64,000 bases of DNA. Source: Noviherbaspirillum galbum. Lineage in GTDB: Bacteria; Pseudomonadota; Gammaproteobacteria; Burkholderiales; Burkholderiaceae_D. The position numbers were made by a program, and so were the translations under genes. Positions 1 through 8,635 of the stretch are shown here, piece by piece. Location of the stretch: positions 1 to 64,000 of the forward strand of contig NZ_JAAIVB010000035.1 of assembly GCF_010974945.1 (NCBI RefSeq), read 5' to 3'. Position 1 is the first letter of the stretch; every line of letters starts with the position of its first letter. The notes under the pieces are model-generated. The model worked only from the letters and a program-made list of their open reading frames with translations, did not search any database and had not been told where the DNA came from.

Positions 1-259
1 ATCTTCCCTCCACCAGGTTGCCCCGGCAGACGTCCGATCGTCGCTCACTCAAAATACTGACTAGGCCAGTCCTTGCGAACTGTCCTGTATTCTGTGCAAG
101 CACTTGATATATTGTGAGACACCGGTTGCCCGGCGTGCACCCCATCAAGCGCCCACACTTATCGGCTGTTATTTGTTAAAGATCTGTCCGCTTGCGCTAC
201 CAGCCGGTTGCCCGGGGAGCGCTGCGCTGCGAAGCGTTGTGTTCGTCAGCAGCAGAGAA
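1..259 (-). other. rRNA operon leader (5' external region; 16S gene lies left of the window)
   Basis: Read on the minus strand, this stretch carries the boxA-type element and the conserved block around AACAGCCGATAAGTGTGGG, followed by a block near positions 39-60 resembling the sequence before 16S rRNA in Burkholderiales (CAGTATTTTGAGTGAGCGAC). It begins just downstream of a good sigma-70 promoter. No tRNA-Ile or tRNA-Ala lies upstream, which argues against a 16S-23S spacer and for the operon leader. The 16S gene itself would start just beyond position 1. Short ORFs here look spurious. Confidence 0.8.
175..186 (-). promoter_or_regulatory. boxA-like antitermination element of the rRNA leader
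   Basis: The minus strand reads CAGATCTTTAACA, close to the bacterial boxA consensus TGCTCTTTAACA. In rRNA leaders boxA binds NusB/NusE and protects the transcript from Rho termination. It lies about 80 nt after the promoter and directly before the conserved GCCGATAAGTG block, as expected for an rrn leader. Confidence 0.7.
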
Positions 260-264
260 ACGAG

Positions 265-293
265 ATTATGCAGTACACGCTTCCTCTCGTCAA
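265..293 (-). promoter_or_regulatory. rRNA operon promoter (sigma-70)
   Basis: On the minus strand there is TTGACG at 293-288, a 17-nt spacer, and CATAAT at 270-265. The following CTCGTTTCTCTGCTGCTG sequence is familiar from rrn promoters of Burkholderiales. Transcription would run left through the leader into 16S rRNA. It lies about 100 bp after the stop codon of the enoyl-CoA hydratase gene on the same strand. Confidence 0.8.
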
Positions 294-324
294 GCACTTC
301 GCCGCATTTCGATCGGAGAAAAGA

Positions 325-364
325 ATGCCGGCCAAATTGCCATAGAGCAGATCGTTGCCGGCAT
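325..364 (-). terminator. weak hairpin between enoyl-CoA hydratase gene and rrn promoter
   Basis: ATGCCGGC at 325-332 and GCCGGCAT at 357-364 form an 8-bp inverted repeat with a 24-nt loop. On the minus strand it is followed by a moderately T-rich stretch (CTTTTCT). It may separate the upstream gene from the rRNA promoter, but the long loop makes it a weak terminator candidate. Confidence 0.3.
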
Positions 365-392
365 GCGCCACATCACCATCGCCGGGCTGACG

Positions 393-1169
393 TCACTGGT
401 TCTTGAAGGCCGGCGCTCTCTTTTCGACGAATGCCGCCATCCCCTCTTTCTGGTCTTCGGTCGCGAAGGTGCTGTGGAAAAGCCGGCGCTCGAACTGCAC
501 GCCCTCTGCGAGCGTCGTCTCGTAGGCGCGGTTGATGGATTCCTTGATCATCATGACGGAGGGCAATGACATCGAAGCAATCGTCGCCGCGGCGGCCAAC
601 GCCTCTTCCATCAATTTGTCCGCCGGAACGACGCGCGACACGAGACCGGCGCGCTCGGCTTCGGCCGCGTCCATCATGCGGGCGGTAAGGCAGAGATCCA
701 TCGCCTTCGCCTTGGAGACGGCGCGCGGCAGGCGTTGGGTTCCGCCTGCGCCGGGCATCGTGCCGAGCTTGATTTCAGGCTGGCCGAACTTCGCCGTCTC
801 GGCCGCGATGATGAAGTCGCACATCATCGCGAGCTCGCAGCCGCCGCCGAGCGCATAACCGGCGACGGCGGCGATGACGGGCTTGCGCACGCGGCGGATC
901 TGCTCCCAGTTGCGCGTAATGTACTCGCCCTTGAAGACATCCATGTAGGTGAATTTCGCCATGGCGCCGATGTCCGCGCCGGCGGCGAACGCCTTTTCGC
1001 TTCCTGTGATGACGATGCAGCCGATGCCGTCGTCCGAGTCAAAGGCGCCGAGGGCCGCACCGAGCTCGTCCATCAGCTGGTCGTTGAGCGCGTTCAGCGC
1101 TTTCGGCCGGTTCAGGCGGATCAACCCGGTCTTGCCATTTACCTCGGTGATAATCGTTTCGTAAGCCAT
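393..1169 (-). CDS. enoyl-CoA hydratase (crotonase family)
   Basis: A 258-residue protein of the crotonase fold that would add water to trans-2-enoyl-CoA in fatty-acid beta-oxidation, in the cytoplasm. Both catalytic glutamates of the family are visible: E112 in [11 protein letters not shown] and E132 in [20 protein letters not shown], with the same 20-residue spacing as Glu144/Glu164 of the rat enzyme. Residues about 60-70 ([12 protein letters not shown]) form the oxyanion-hole region. The start at MAYETIITE gives the usual family length; an upstream in-frame start at 1253 would add 28 unlikely residues. The gene stands alone and reads toward the rRNA promoter. Paralogues with other acyl-CoA substrates cannot be excluded. 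Confidence 0.93.
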   Translation of the reverse strand: MAYETIITEVNGKTGLIRLNRPKALNALNDQLMDELGAALGAFDSDDGIGCIVITGSEKAFAAGADIGAMAKFTYMDVFKGEYITRNWEQIRRVRKPVIAAVAGYALGGGCELAMMCDFIIAAETAKFGQPEIKLGTMPGAGGTQRLPRAVSKAKAMDLCLTARMMDAAEAERAGLVSRVVPADKLMEEALAAAATIASMSLPSVMMIKESINRAYETTLAEGVQFERRLFHSTFATEDQKEGMAAFVEKRAPAFKNQ

Positions 1170-1464
1170 GCGTGGACTCCGGTGGAAGGAATGACGAAAG
1201 GGCAATTGTACATTCATGCCGCAGGGGTAAAGCGCGGGGTTCGCATTTGACATGGCTCAAACCGATTCCACCGTGACCCATTAGCATGATACCCACACCG
1301 GTCCGATTTTCACCAGAGCACTGGTCCGCCAATCAAAAAGATGGAGCACGCCGCGCCTCCCGCGTCTTTCAGCATTTCCCGCTAAAAAGATGACCCGGGG
1401 AGGCAGATGCTCCACCGATCGACATTACCCAGCCGACAACCACCATTTTCCCGGAGTCACCAAC

Positions 1465-1836
1465 ATGGAAACGATGCATCGCGAGCTGTTCTCAACCTTG
1501 GAAGAGCTCTCGCTCGCAACGGACGCTGAATTCGGACGCGGCTATTCGGAGCTCGTGCGCAAGGTCGAACGCGTGTTCCAGCGGGAAGAACAATGGATGG
1601 AAGACTGCAACTATGCCGGCCTTGCCACGCATCGCGAGCAGCACGCGCGCGTCCTCGGCGGATTGCACCACGTGCACGGCATGGTCATGCATGGCGATCT
1701 GGCAACCGGACGCCGGGTGGTCGACGAACTCCTGCCGCAATGGCTGGCCTTCCATACTTCGACCATGGATGCCTCGCTCGCCGCGGCGATGCAGATGATG
1801 CGCGGCACGACCGCCCCGACCTCTACCCTCTCCTGA
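1465..1836 (+). CDS. hemerythrin-like domain protein
   Basis: A 123-residue all-helical protein with the spacing of bacteriohemerythrin, which binds oxygen at a non-heme di-iron site. Visible candidate ligands are H5, E41, H56, H60, H97 and D102. The position equivalent to His54, four residues before the conserved Glu, is V37, so one iron ligand seems to be missing. The start at 1465 follows GGAG with an 8-nt spacer. An in-frame ATG at 1390 has no ribosome site. The gene is monocistronic and convergent with mltA. Oxygen or iron sensing or storage is inferred from the family only. Confidence 0.8.
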   Translation: METMHRELFSTLEELSLATDAEFGRGYSELVRKVERVFQREEQWMEDCNYAGLATHREQHARVLGGLHHVHGMVMHGDLATGRRVVDELLPQWLAFHTSTMDASLAAAMQMMRGTTAPTSTLS

Positions 1837-1847
1837 GCAGTCCATCC

Positions 1848-1874
1848 TTTCCGGGCGCCAGCGGCGCCTGGAAA
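1848..1874. terminator. hairpin between convergent hemerythrin-like gene and mltA
   Basis: TTTCCGGGCGCC at 1848-1859 pairs with GGCGCCTGGAAA at 1863-1874 over 12 positions, with one G-T wobble and a 3-nt loop. It lies between two convergent genes. No T-run follows on either strand, so it may act as a Rho-linked or structural transcript end rather than a classical intrinsic terminator. Confidence 0.45.
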
Positions 1875-1885
1875 GAAATGCATTC

Positions 1886-3124
1886 TCAGCGCGCCGCCGT
1901 GCGGGGCAGCGGCATGAGCTTGGGCAGCAATACCCACATGGAACCGCGCTGCTTCATCTTGCCTGCCTTGTCGCCCGCTTCGGCGCCGAAACCCCAGAAG
2001 AAATCGGCTCTCACCGGATTGCGGATGGCGCCGCCCGTATCCTGTGCCATGACCAGGCGCCTCAGCGGCTCGTCGCGATTGGGCAGCGTTGTGGACAGGA
2101 AGACAGGCGCCCCGAGCGGAATGAACTGCGGATCGACGGCGATCGAGCGTTGCGGGGTCAAGGGCACGCCCAGGGCGCCTTTCGGGCCCTTCGAGGGATC
2201 GGCGATCTTTTCTTCCTTGAAAAATACATAGCTCGGATTGGCGTTCAGCAATTCCTGGCGGCGCTCGGGATGGGCGATGTACCAGGACCGGATGGCTTGC
2301 GCGGACGCCTGCTCGAGCGTCATCTCGCCCTTGTCGACCAGGTAGCGGCCGATCGACTTGTAGGGATATCCGTTCTGGTCGGCATAGGCCACGCGGATGG
2401 TTTCCCTGGTGTCGGCGAGCTGGACGCGCCCGGAGCCTTGCACCTGCAGGAAGAAGGCTTCGATCGCATCATCCACCCACACCAGGTCCTTGCCGCTCAG
2501 CGCGCCGGACTGCGCCAGCTCGGCACGTGGATAGTAGGGAATGACCTTGTTTCCCACGACGCGGCCGCGCAGGCGCATGTTCTTCAGTTCAGGATAGACG
2601 CTCGACAGGTCGATGGTCAGCAGGTCGTCGGGAACCCGATGCAGGGGAATCTGGAACGGACCGCCCTTCTTCCGCGCGCCCTTCAGCAAGGGTTCGTAAT
2701 AACCGGTCACGAGCCCGGCGTCGCTGCCATCCGGATTGATGACCTGGTAAGGCGTGAAGAAGGCTTCCATGAAGGTGCGGATGGCCGGGTTGCTGCCGGC
2801 GTCCACCGTCTTGGCAATCGAGCAAGGTTCGGTCCACTCGGGCTTGCGGATGAGCGCGTCGCACGACGCCAGCCAGGCCGGCCATGCTTGGCGCAGGTCA
2901 TCCTGGGTCCAGCCCGGCAGGGCGCCGAAGCTGGCCGGCCGCAGCACTTCCCTGGGCGCTTCGGGCGGGGCGGGCTGGCCGGTGGGCGGAACCTGTGTCC
3001 CGGGAACGGGCGGCTTGCCGGCCGCCGGCGGCGGAACCGGGGCGGGCGGCGTGGTGGTACAGGCGGAAATCACGAGGCTGGCGAGCGCAGCCATTACGGG
3101 TAAACTAAAGCGTTTCAATGACAT
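1886..3124 (-). CDS. mltA: membrane-bound lytic murein transglycosylase A (lipoprotein)
   Basis: A 412-residue outer-membrane lipoprotein that cleaves the MurNAc-GlcNAc bond of peptidoglycan and forms 1,6-anhydro ends. The N-terminus has a signal peptide ending in the lipobox VISAC, followed by a Pro-rich linker (residues about 24-55). The MltA domain contains LVTGYYEPLLKG and VQGSGRVQL, and the C-terminal 3D domain carries AQDTGGAI with the expected catalytic Asp. The length suits the family. The start codon is separated by only 11 bp from the divergent small membrane-protein gene. Confidence 0.95.
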   Translation of the reverse strand: MSLKRFSLPVMAALASLVISACTTTPPAPVPPPAAGKPPVPGTQVPPTGQPAPPEAPREVLRPASFGALPGWTQDDLRQAWPAWLASCDALIRKPEWTEPCSIAKTVDAGSNPAIRTFMEAFFTPYQVINPDGSDAGLVTGYYEPLLKGARKKGGPFQIPLHRVPDDLLTIDLSSVYPELKNMRLRGRVVGNKVIPYYPRAELAQSGALSGKDLVWVDDAIEAFFLQVQGSGRVQLADTRETIRVAYADQNGYPYKSIGRYLVDKGEMTLEQASAQAIRSWYIAHPERRQELLNANPSYVFFKEEKIADPSKGPKGALGVPLTPQRSIAVDPQFIPLGAPVFLSTTLPNRDEPLRRLVMAQDTGGAIRNPVRADFFWGFGAEAGDKAGKMKQRGSMWVLLPKLMPLPRTAAR

Positions 3125-3135
3125 GAAAGAACACG

Positions 3136-3276
3136 ATGTGGGTATTGATCCTGGAGGCGGGCTTCGCCCTGTTTCTGCTGGTGTTCATTGTATGGTGGAC
3201 GATGTTCGCAGGCAAAAAACCTTCGCGTCCGGCGCAACGGAAATCCCTGCCGCGCGAGGATGAACCGTCATCCTGA
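3136..3276 (+). CDS. 46-residue single-pass membrane protein
   Basis: The frame encodes MWVLILEAGFALFLLVFIVW at the N-terminus, a clear transmembrane helix, followed by a basic and polar tail (GKKPSRPAQRKSLPRED) predicted to be cytoplasmic. A GAAAGA sequence precedes the ATG. It is divergent from mltA by 11 bp and ends 34 bp before the convergent apaG stop. I know of no function. The helix, positive-inside tail and tight packing between genes favour a real gene. It could be a small helper of an envelope complex, but that is speculation. Confidence 0.6.
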   Translation: MWVLILEAGFALFLLVFIVWWTMFAGKKPSRPAQRKSLPREDEPSS

Positions 3277-3310
3277 GCCCGGACCGCGAGGCGCGGCGAG
3301 GAATTGGCAG

Positions 3311-3685
3311 TCAGTGCAGCGTGCGCGGCAGCGACAGCACGAATTCCGGAATCCGGGCCTCGAACTGCGCGCCGTCCTCGGCCACGCAGAAGTAGGTGCC
3401 GGACATCGTGCCTTGCGGCGTGGCTAGCGAGGTGCCGCTGGTGTATTCGAATTCCTCGCCGGGTTTCAGGAAGGGCTGGTGCCCGACGACGCCGAGGCCG
3501 CGCACTTCCTGGACCTCGTCGTCGGCATCCACGATGACCCAATGCCGGGAAATGAGCTGCGCCGGCATCTGGCCGGTATTCTTGATGGTGATGGTGTAGG
3601 CGAAGACATAATTCGACCGCTCGGGATCGGATTGCTCGGAAAGGTATTCGGTCTTGACCGAAATGCTGAATTCGTAGGCAGCCAT
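3311..3685 (-). CDS. apaG: ApaG protein (Co2+/Mg2+ efflux protein family)
   Basis: A 124-residue DUF525 protein with a fibronectin-III-like beta fold. Visible family features are the N-terminal SVKTEYL.EQS strand, NTG..PAQLISRHW in the middle, GVVGHQPFLKPGEEFEYTSG and the PQGTMSGTY motif near the end. ApaG is linked in enterobacteria to Co2+ resistance and sits near apaH there; its molecular role is unclear. The start at 3685 (MAAYEFSI) gives the standard length. It is divergent from rpe with 168 bp between. Confidence 0.93.
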   Translation of the reverse strand: MAAYEFSISVKTEYLSEQSDPERSNYVFAYTITIKNTGQMPAQLISRHWVIVDADDEVQEVRGLGVVGHQPFLKPGEEFEYTSGTSLATPQGTMSGTYFCVAEDGAQFEARIPEFVLSLPRTLH

Positions 3686-3853
3686 GATGTTCCCTGTTGT
3701 TTTTGTTGTGATGCAGTCCGCGCGACGCACGGTGTCGAAGCGGCCGGTCCGGCATTGCACAGCAAATCCTGGAGGCGCGCAAGTGGCGGACGCGGGGCCG
3801 GAACGGATGAACGGGTAAAATACCGCATTCCCATCAACCTGGCTTGATCTGCA

Positions 3854-4519
3854 ATGCCCAACTACCGTATCGCCCCGAGCATCCTGTCCGCCGATTTCGC
3901 CCGCCTGGGCGAGGAAGTCCGCAACGTCGTCGCGGCCGGCGCGGACATCATCCATTTCGACGTGATGGACAACCATTACGTTCCCAACCTGACCATCGGC
4001 CCGCTCGTCTGCGAAGCCATCCGTCCGCACGTGCAGGTGCCGATCGACGTGCATCTCATGGTCAAGCCGGTGGACCGCATCATTCCCGATTTCGCCAAGG
4101 CGGGCGCGAACATCATCACCTTCCACCCGGAAGCATCGGAACACATCGACCGCTCGCTGCAGCTGATCCGCGACAACGGCTGCAAGGCCGGCCTGGTGTT
4201 CAACCCGGCAACGCCGCTGCACCATCTCGATCATGTGATGGACAAGCTGGACATCATCCTGATCATGTCGGTCAACCCGGGCTTCGGCGGCCAGTCCTTC
4301 ATTCCGGAAGCCTTGAAGAAGATCGCCGCCGTCCGCCAGCGCATCGACGCCTCGGGCCGCGACATCATGCTGGAAGTCGACGGCGGCATCAAGGTCGAGA
4401 ACATCGCCGAGGCGGCGCGCGCCGGCGCGGACACCTTCGTCGCCGGCTCGGCCATCTTCGGCAAGCCGGACTACAAGGCGGTGATCGACGCCATGCGCGC
4501 GCAACTGGCGCAGGGCTGA
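3854..4519 (+). CDS. rpe: ribulose-phosphate 3-epimerase
   Basis: A 221-residue TIM-barrel enzyme that interconverts D-ribulose 5-phosphate and D-xylulose 5-phosphate in the pentose phosphate pathway. Signatures seen are the N-terminal [39 protein letters not shown], the [14 protein letters not shown] loop and EVDGGI with [13 protein letters not shown] at the phosphate site. The gene is followed by gph with 2 bp between stop and start, so the two are probably cotranscribed. This pairing is common in proteobacteria because phosphoglycolate and pentose phosphates meet in the same part of carbon metabolism. Confidence 0.97.
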   Translation: MPNYRIAPSILSADFARLGEEVRNVVAAGADIIHFDVMDNHYVPNLTIGPLVCEAIRPHVQVPIDVHLMVKPVDRIIPDFAKAGANIITFHPEASEHIDRSLQLIRDNGCKAGLVFNPATPLHHLDHVMDKLDIILIMSVNPGFGGQSFIPEALKKIAAVRQRIDASGRDIMLEVDGGIKVENIAEAARAGADTFVAGSAIFGKPDYKAVIDAMRAQLAQG

Positions 4520-4521
4520 CC

Positions 4522-5208
4522 ATGCAGGACGCCGCCATGCTTCCCGGCATCCGGGCCGCCATCATCGACCTCGACGGCACCATGATCCATACGGCGCCCG
4601 ACTTCCATGTCGCGGTGAACCGCATGCGCGACGAGCTCGGCCTGCCGCCGCTGGACATCGAGACCATCACGCATTTCGTCGGCAAGGGCACCGAAAACCT
4701 GATCCGCCGGGTGCTGGCAGTGGATTTCGACGAGGGCGGCGCGGACACGCATTTCGCGCAGGCGCTGGCGTCCTACCTCAAGCATTACCTGGCGATCAAT
4801 GGCGACTTTTCGTCCATCTACCCCGGCGTGCGGGAAGGCCTCGATGCCTTGCGCGGCAAGGGCCTGCGGCTGGCCTGCGTGACCAACAAGCCGGTCGATT
4901 TCGCGGTGCCGCTGCTGGAGAAGTCCGGCCTGAGGCACTACTTCGAGATCGTCTACGGTGGCGATTCGCTGCCGCGGAAGAAGCCCGATCCCCTGCCCCT
5001 GCTGCAGGTCTGCGAGGATTTCGGCCTGCCGCCGGCGCAGGTCGTGGCGATCGGCGACTCGTCCAATGATGCGCAGGCGGCGCGCGCGGCGGGTTGCAGG
5101 GTGCTGAACGTGCCCTACGGCTATAACCATGGCGAATCTATACACGGCGTCGATTCCGATGGTATAGTTCCCACGCTGCTCGATGCGGCGCGGCTCATCG
5201 CCGCTTGA
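4522..5208 (+). CDS. gph: phosphoglycolate phosphatase (HAD superfamily)
   Basis: A 228-residue HAD hydrolase that would dephosphorylate 2-phosphoglycolate. Motif I is DLDGTMIHT with both catalytic Asp residues, motif II is the Thr in CVTNKP, motif III includes the Lys in RKKPDPLPL, and motif IV is IGDSSNDAQAARAAG. The small helical cap lies between motif I and motif II. The start at 4522 lies 2 bp after rpe; a second in-frame ATG at 4537 could also serve. It lies just upstream of the trp leader, so readthrough into trp is possible. Confidence 0.93.
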   Translation: MQDAAMLPGIRAAIIDLDGTMIHTAPDFHVAVNRMRDELGLPPLDIETITHFVGKGTENLIRRVLAVDFDEGGADTHFAQALASYLKHYLAINGDFSSIYPGVREGLDALRGKGLRLACVTNKPVDFAVPLLEKSGLRHYFEIVYGGDSLPRKKPDPLPLLQVCEDFGLPPAQVVAIGDSSNDAQAARAAGCRVLNVPYGYNHGESIHGVDSDGIVPTLLDAARLIAA

Positions 5209-5237
5209 TCCTTCGACTCCGTACACGACAACCACGC

Positions 5238-5324
5238 ATGTTTCTCGGCAAAAAACGTACCGTGACCGCTCCAGGCCAATTCGAGGCCTGGCTGTGGCGA
5301 CGCTGGCAATCCTGGTCCAACTGA
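5238..5324 (+). CDS. trpL: candidate trp operon leader peptide, 28 residues
   Basis: An ATG-started frame between gph and trpE encodes 28 residues ending AWLWRRWQSWSN. Four Trp codons (5289, 5295, 5304 and 5313) fall within nine codons, far above chance, directly before trpE. That is the signature of a ribosome-mediated attenuator in which scarce charged tRNA-Trp stalls translation. A small hairpin with a T-run follows at 5359. The ATG has no strong ribosome site, which is the main weakness. It is below usual gene-caller size limits. Confidence 0.7.
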   Translation: MFLGKKRTVTAPGQFEAWLWRRWQSWSN

Positions 5325-5358
5325 GACCCCGATCGCCGCTGGCCGCATGCGTTTCACT

Positions 5359-5382
5359 TTGCCTGGCCGGCAACGTTTTCTG
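5359..5382 (+). promoter_or_regulatory. candidate trp attenuator terminator hairpin
   Basis: TTGCC at 5359-5363 pairs with GGCAA at 5369-5373 around a 5-nt loop and is followed by CGTTTTCTG. A second GGCAA lies inside the Trp-codon cluster (5305-5309) and could pair with the same TTGCC, giving mutually exclusive structures. The stem is only 5 bp and the T-run only four, so the terminator is weak on paper. Confidence 0.4.
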
Positions 5383-5434
5383 CAAACACCCCTTCCATAA
5401 GGCGCCTCGTCTACAATAGCGCCCGGAGAGAAAC

Positions 5435-6931
5435 ATGACCGAACTCGAATTCAAATCGCTGGCCACGCAAGGCTACAACCGCATTCCGCTGATCGCCGAG
5501 GCTTTCGCCGACCTGGAAACGCCGCTCACGCTCTACCTGAAGCTGGCCCAGACCCAGAACACCGGACGCAACACCTTCCTGCTCGAATCCGTCGTCGGCG
5601 GCGAGCGCTTCGGCCGCTATTCCTTCATCGGCCTGCCGGCCACGACGCTGATGCGCAGCTTCGGCGAGCGCACCGAGGTGGTCAGGCACGGCGAGGTGGT
5701 GGAAACCTACCAGGGCAATCCCCTGGACTTCATCGCCGAATTCCAGGCGCGCTACAAGGCGGCGATCCGCCCCGGCATGCCGCGCTTCTGCGGCGGCCTG
5801 GCCGGCTACTTCGCCTACGACACCGTGCGCCACATCGAGAAGCGCCTCGCCCACTCCACGCCCCGCGATGACCTCGGCCTGCCCGACATCCAGTTGCTGG
5901 TGACCGAGGAGCTGGCGGTCATCGACAACCTCTCCGGCAAGCTCTACCTCATCGTCTATGCCGACCCGGGCCAGCCGGAAGCCTATTCCAAGGCGCGCCA
6001 GCGCCTGAAGGACCTGCGCGCGATGCTGCGCCGGGTTGTCGACGTGCCGGTCACCTCCGCCTCGGTGCGCACCGAGACCGTGCGCGAGTTCGACAAGGCG
6101 GATTATCTCAAGGCGGTCGACAAGGCCAAGGAATACGTCATGGCCGGCGACCTGATGCAGGTGCAGGTCGGCCAGCGCCTGAAGAAGTCCTACGTGGATT
6201 CGCCGCTGTCGCTCTACCGCGCGCTGCGTTCGCTGAATCCCTCGCCCTACATGTACTTCTACAACTTCGGCGACATGCAGATCGTCGGCGCCTCGCCTGA
6301 AATCCTGGTGCGCAACGAGCAGACCAACGAAGGCAAGAAGAAGGTCACGATCCGCCCCCTCGCCGGCACCCGTCCGCGCGGTTCGACGCCGGAAAAGGAT
6401 GCCCAGCTGGCCAAGGAACTGCTGGCCGACCCGAAGGAAATCGCCGAGCACGTCATGCTGATCGACCTGGCGCGCAATGACATCGGCCGCATCGCCGAGA
6501 CCGGCAGCGTGAAGGTCACCGACAAGCTGGTCATCGAAAAATACTCGCACGTGCAGCACATCGTTTCGAACGTCGAAGGCATCCTCAAGCCGGAGCAGTC
6601 CAACCTCGACGTGCTCAAGGCCACCTTCCCGGCCGGCACGCTATCGGGCGCGCCTAAGGTGCGGGCCATGGAAATCATCGACGAACTCGAGCCGACCAAG
6701 CGCGGCATCTACGGCGGCGCCTGCGGCTACCTGTCCTTCGGCGGCGAGATGGACCTTGCAATCGCCATCCGCACCGGCGTCATCAAGGACGGCACGCTCT
6801 ACGTGCAGGCCGCGGCCGGCGTGGTCGCCGACTCGGTGCCCGAGATGGAATGGCAGGAAACGGAAAACAAGGCGCGCGCCGTGCTGCGCGCGGCCGAGCA
6901 GGTGCAAGACGGACTGGACGGGGAGTTCTGA
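5435..6931 (+). CDS. trpE: anthranilate synthase component I
   Basis: A 498-residue chorismate-utilising enzyme that makes anthranilate with ammonia delivered by TrpG. The feedback site LLES-x10-S, which binds tryptophan, is intact (LLESVVGG...YS). The catalytic C-terminal half shows [43 protein letters not shown] and GGACGYL. The ATG at 5435 follows GGAGAG. The gene is preceded by the candidate Trp leader peptide and followed after 1 bp by trpG. Length and motifs are normal for the family. Confidence 0.97.
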   Translation: MTELEFKSLATQGYNRIPLIAEAFADLETPLTLYLKLAQTQNTGRNTFLLESVVGGERFGRYSFIGLPATTLMRSFGERTEVVRHGEVVETYQGNPLDFIAEFQARYKAAIRPGMPRFCGGLAGYFAYDTVRHIEKRLAHSTPRDDLGLPDIQLLVTEELAVIDNLSGKLYLIVYADPGQPEAYSKARQRLKDLRAMLRRVVDVPVTSASVRTETVREFDKADYLKAVDKAKEYVMAGDLMQVQVGQRLKKSYVDSPLSLYRALRSLNPSPYMYFYNFGDMQIVGASPEILVRNEQTNEGKKKVTIRPLAGTRPRGSTPEKDAQLAKELLADPKEIAEHVMLIDLARNDIGRIAETGSVKVTDKLVIEKYSHVQHIVSNVEGILKPEQSNLDVLKATFPAGTLSGAPKVRAMEIIDELEPTKRGIYGGACGYLSFGGEMDLAIAIRTGVIKDGTLYVQAAAGVVADSVPEMEWQETENKARAVLRAAEQVQDGLDGEF

Positions 6932-6932
6932 C

Positions 6933-7511
6933 ATGTTGCTGATGATCGATAACTACGACTCCTTCACCTACAACCTCGTCCAGTACTTCGGCGAACTGGG
7001 CGAAGACGTGCGGACCTTCCGCAACGACGAGATCACCCTGGAACAGATCGCGGCCATGAAGCCGGACCGCATCTGCATTTCCCCCGGGCCGTGCACGCCC
7101 AACGAAGCCGGCGTATCGGTGCCGGTGCTGAAGGAATTTGCGGGCAAGCTGCCCATCCTCGGCGTCTGCCTGGGCCACCAGGGCATCGGCGCGGCCTTCG
7201 GCGGCAAGGTGATCAGGGCCAAGCAGGTCATGCATGGCAAGACCTCGGTGCTGCACCACACCGGCGTGGGCGTGTTCAAGGACCTGCCCGATCCGTACAC
7301 CGTGATCCGCTACCACTCGCTGGCGATCGAGCGCGAGTCGCTGCCGGATTGCCTGGAAGTGACGGCCTGGACGGAGGACGGGGAAATCATGGGCGTGCGG
7401 CACAAGGAATTCGCGGTCGAGGGCGTGCAGTTCCATCCCGAGTCCATTCTTTCCGAGCATGGCCATGCGCTGCTCAAGAACTTCCTCGACCTGCGCTCGC
7501 CGACGCGCTGA
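6933..7511 (+). CDS. trpG: anthranilate synthase component II (glutamine amidotransferase)
   Basis: A 192-residue class I glutamine amidotransferase that releases ammonia from glutamine for TrpE. The N-terminal [18 protein letters not shown] is typical, the nucleophile Cys sits in [10 protein letters not shown], and the His-Glu pair is in [12 protein letters not shown]. Its start lies 1 bp after the trpE stop, which points to translational coupling. In many bacteria the same subunit also serves p-aminobenzoate synthase (PabA role), and no separate pabA is visible here. Confidence 0.96.
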   Translation: MLLMIDNYDSFTYNLVQYFGELGEDVRTFRNDEITLEQIAAMKPDRICISPGPCTPNEAGVSVPVLKEFAGKLPILGVCLGHQGIGAAFGGKVIRAKQVMHGKTSVLHHTGVGVFKDLPDPYTVIRYHSLAIERESLPDCLEVTAWTEDGEIMGVRHKEFAVEGVQFHPESILSEHGHALLKNFLDLRSPTR

Positions 7512-7585
7512 CCCGACCGACTCCCTTCGAACGCGCGCCCCGGCCGAGGCCGGGCGCCGGATCGAGCCACAGAAAGGCTGACACG

Positions 7586-8629
7586 ATGCCGATTACGCCA
7601 CAGGAAGCGCTGATCCGCTGTATCGAACACCGCGAGATCTTCCACGACGAAATGCTGTCGCTGTTCCGCAGGATCATGAGCGGCGAGATGTCGCCCGTCA
7701 TGATCGCCGCCCTCACCATGGGCCTGCGGGTGAAGAAGGAAACCATCGGCGAGATCGCCGCCGCGGCCACCGTGATGCGCGAATTCGCGACCAAGGTGCC
7801 GCTGAAGGACGCGAGCGGCCTGCTCGACATCGTCGGCACCGGCGGCGACGGCGCGCATACCTTCAACATTTCCACGGCGTCGATGTTCGTGGCCGCCGCG
7901 GCGGGCGCGCGCGTGGCCAAGCATGGCGGACGCAGCGTGTCCTCCTCCTCGGGCAGCGCGGACGTGCTCGAAGCCCTCGGCGCGAACATCAACCTCCAGC
8001 CGGCACAAGTGGCCGACTGCATCGAGGAAACCGGAATCGGCTTCATGTTCGCGCCCAACCACCACGCGGCGATGAAGCATGCCGCGCCGGTGCGCAAGGA
8101 ACTGGGCGTGCGCACCATCTTCAACATCCTCGGCCCGCTGACCAATCCCGCCGGCGCGCCCAACATCCTGATGGGCGTGTTCCATCCCGACCTCGTCGGC
8201 ATCCAGGTGCGGGTGCTTCAACGCCTCGGCGCCCAGCATGCGCTGGTGGTCTGGGGACGCGACAACATGGATGAGGTCTCGCTCGGCGCCGGCACCATGA
8301 TCGGCGAGCTGGTCAACGGCGAAGTGCGCGAATACGAAATCCATCCCGAAGACTTCGGCCTGCAGATGGTCGCCAGCCGCAACCTGAAGGTGTCGGGCGC
8401 GGCGGAGTCCAAGGAAAAAATCTTCGAGGCGCTCGACAACCGCCCCGGCCCCGTGCGCGACATCGTCGTGCTCAACGCCGGCACCGCCCTGTACGCAGCG
8501 GGCCTGAGCCCATCCATCGGCGAAGGACTCAACACGGCGCGCGAGGTCATCGCCTCGGGCGCGGCGCGCAACAAGCTCAATCAATTCGTGAAAGTGACGC
8601 AGCGGATCGGCGCTGCCAACCCTGCCTGA
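7586..8629 (+). CDS. trpD: anthranilate phosphoribosyltransferase
   Basis: A 347-residue enzyme that joins anthranilate to PRPP. The PRPP loop is [14 protein letters not shown], and [21 protein letters not shown] forms the second conserved loop. [23 protein letters not shown] carries the anthranilate-site residues. The start [10 protein letters not shown] at 7586 gives the standard length. It is 74 bp after trpG and 6 bp before trpC, within the same unit. Confidence 0.96.
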   Translation: MPITPQEALIRCIEHREIFHDEMLSLFRRIMSGEMSPVMIAALTMGLRVKKETIGEIAAAATVMREFATKVPLKDASGLLDIVGTGGDGAHTFNISTASMFVAAAAGARVAKHGGRSVSSSSGSADVLEALGANINLQPAQVADCIEETGIGFMFAPNHHAAMKHAAPVRKELGVRTIFNILGPLTNPAGAPNILMGVFHPDLVGIQVRVLQRLGAQHALVVWGRDNMDEVSLGAGTMIGELVNGEVREYEIHPEDFGLQMVASRNLKVSGAAESKEKIFEALDNRPGPVRDIVVLNAGTALYAAGLSPSIGEGLNTAREVIASGAARNKLNQFVKVTQRIGAANPA

Positions 8630-8635
8630 TTCATC

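Noticed and set aside
1-260. Reading the rRNA-like region as a 16S-23S spacer
   Set aside because: No tRNA-Ile or tRNA-Ala is upstream, and a strong promoter and a protein gene lie directly before it, so it is the operon leader.
104-569. Short plus-strand frames in the first 570 bases
   Set aside because: They overlap the rRNA leader and the 3' end of the enoyl-CoA hydratase gene in antisense, with no ribosome sites or family resemblance.
3311-4504. 397-residue minus-strand frame covering apaG and the complement of rpe
   Set aside because: Only the last 124 residues resemble a family (ApaG). The rest is antisense to rpe, so the start was set at 3685.
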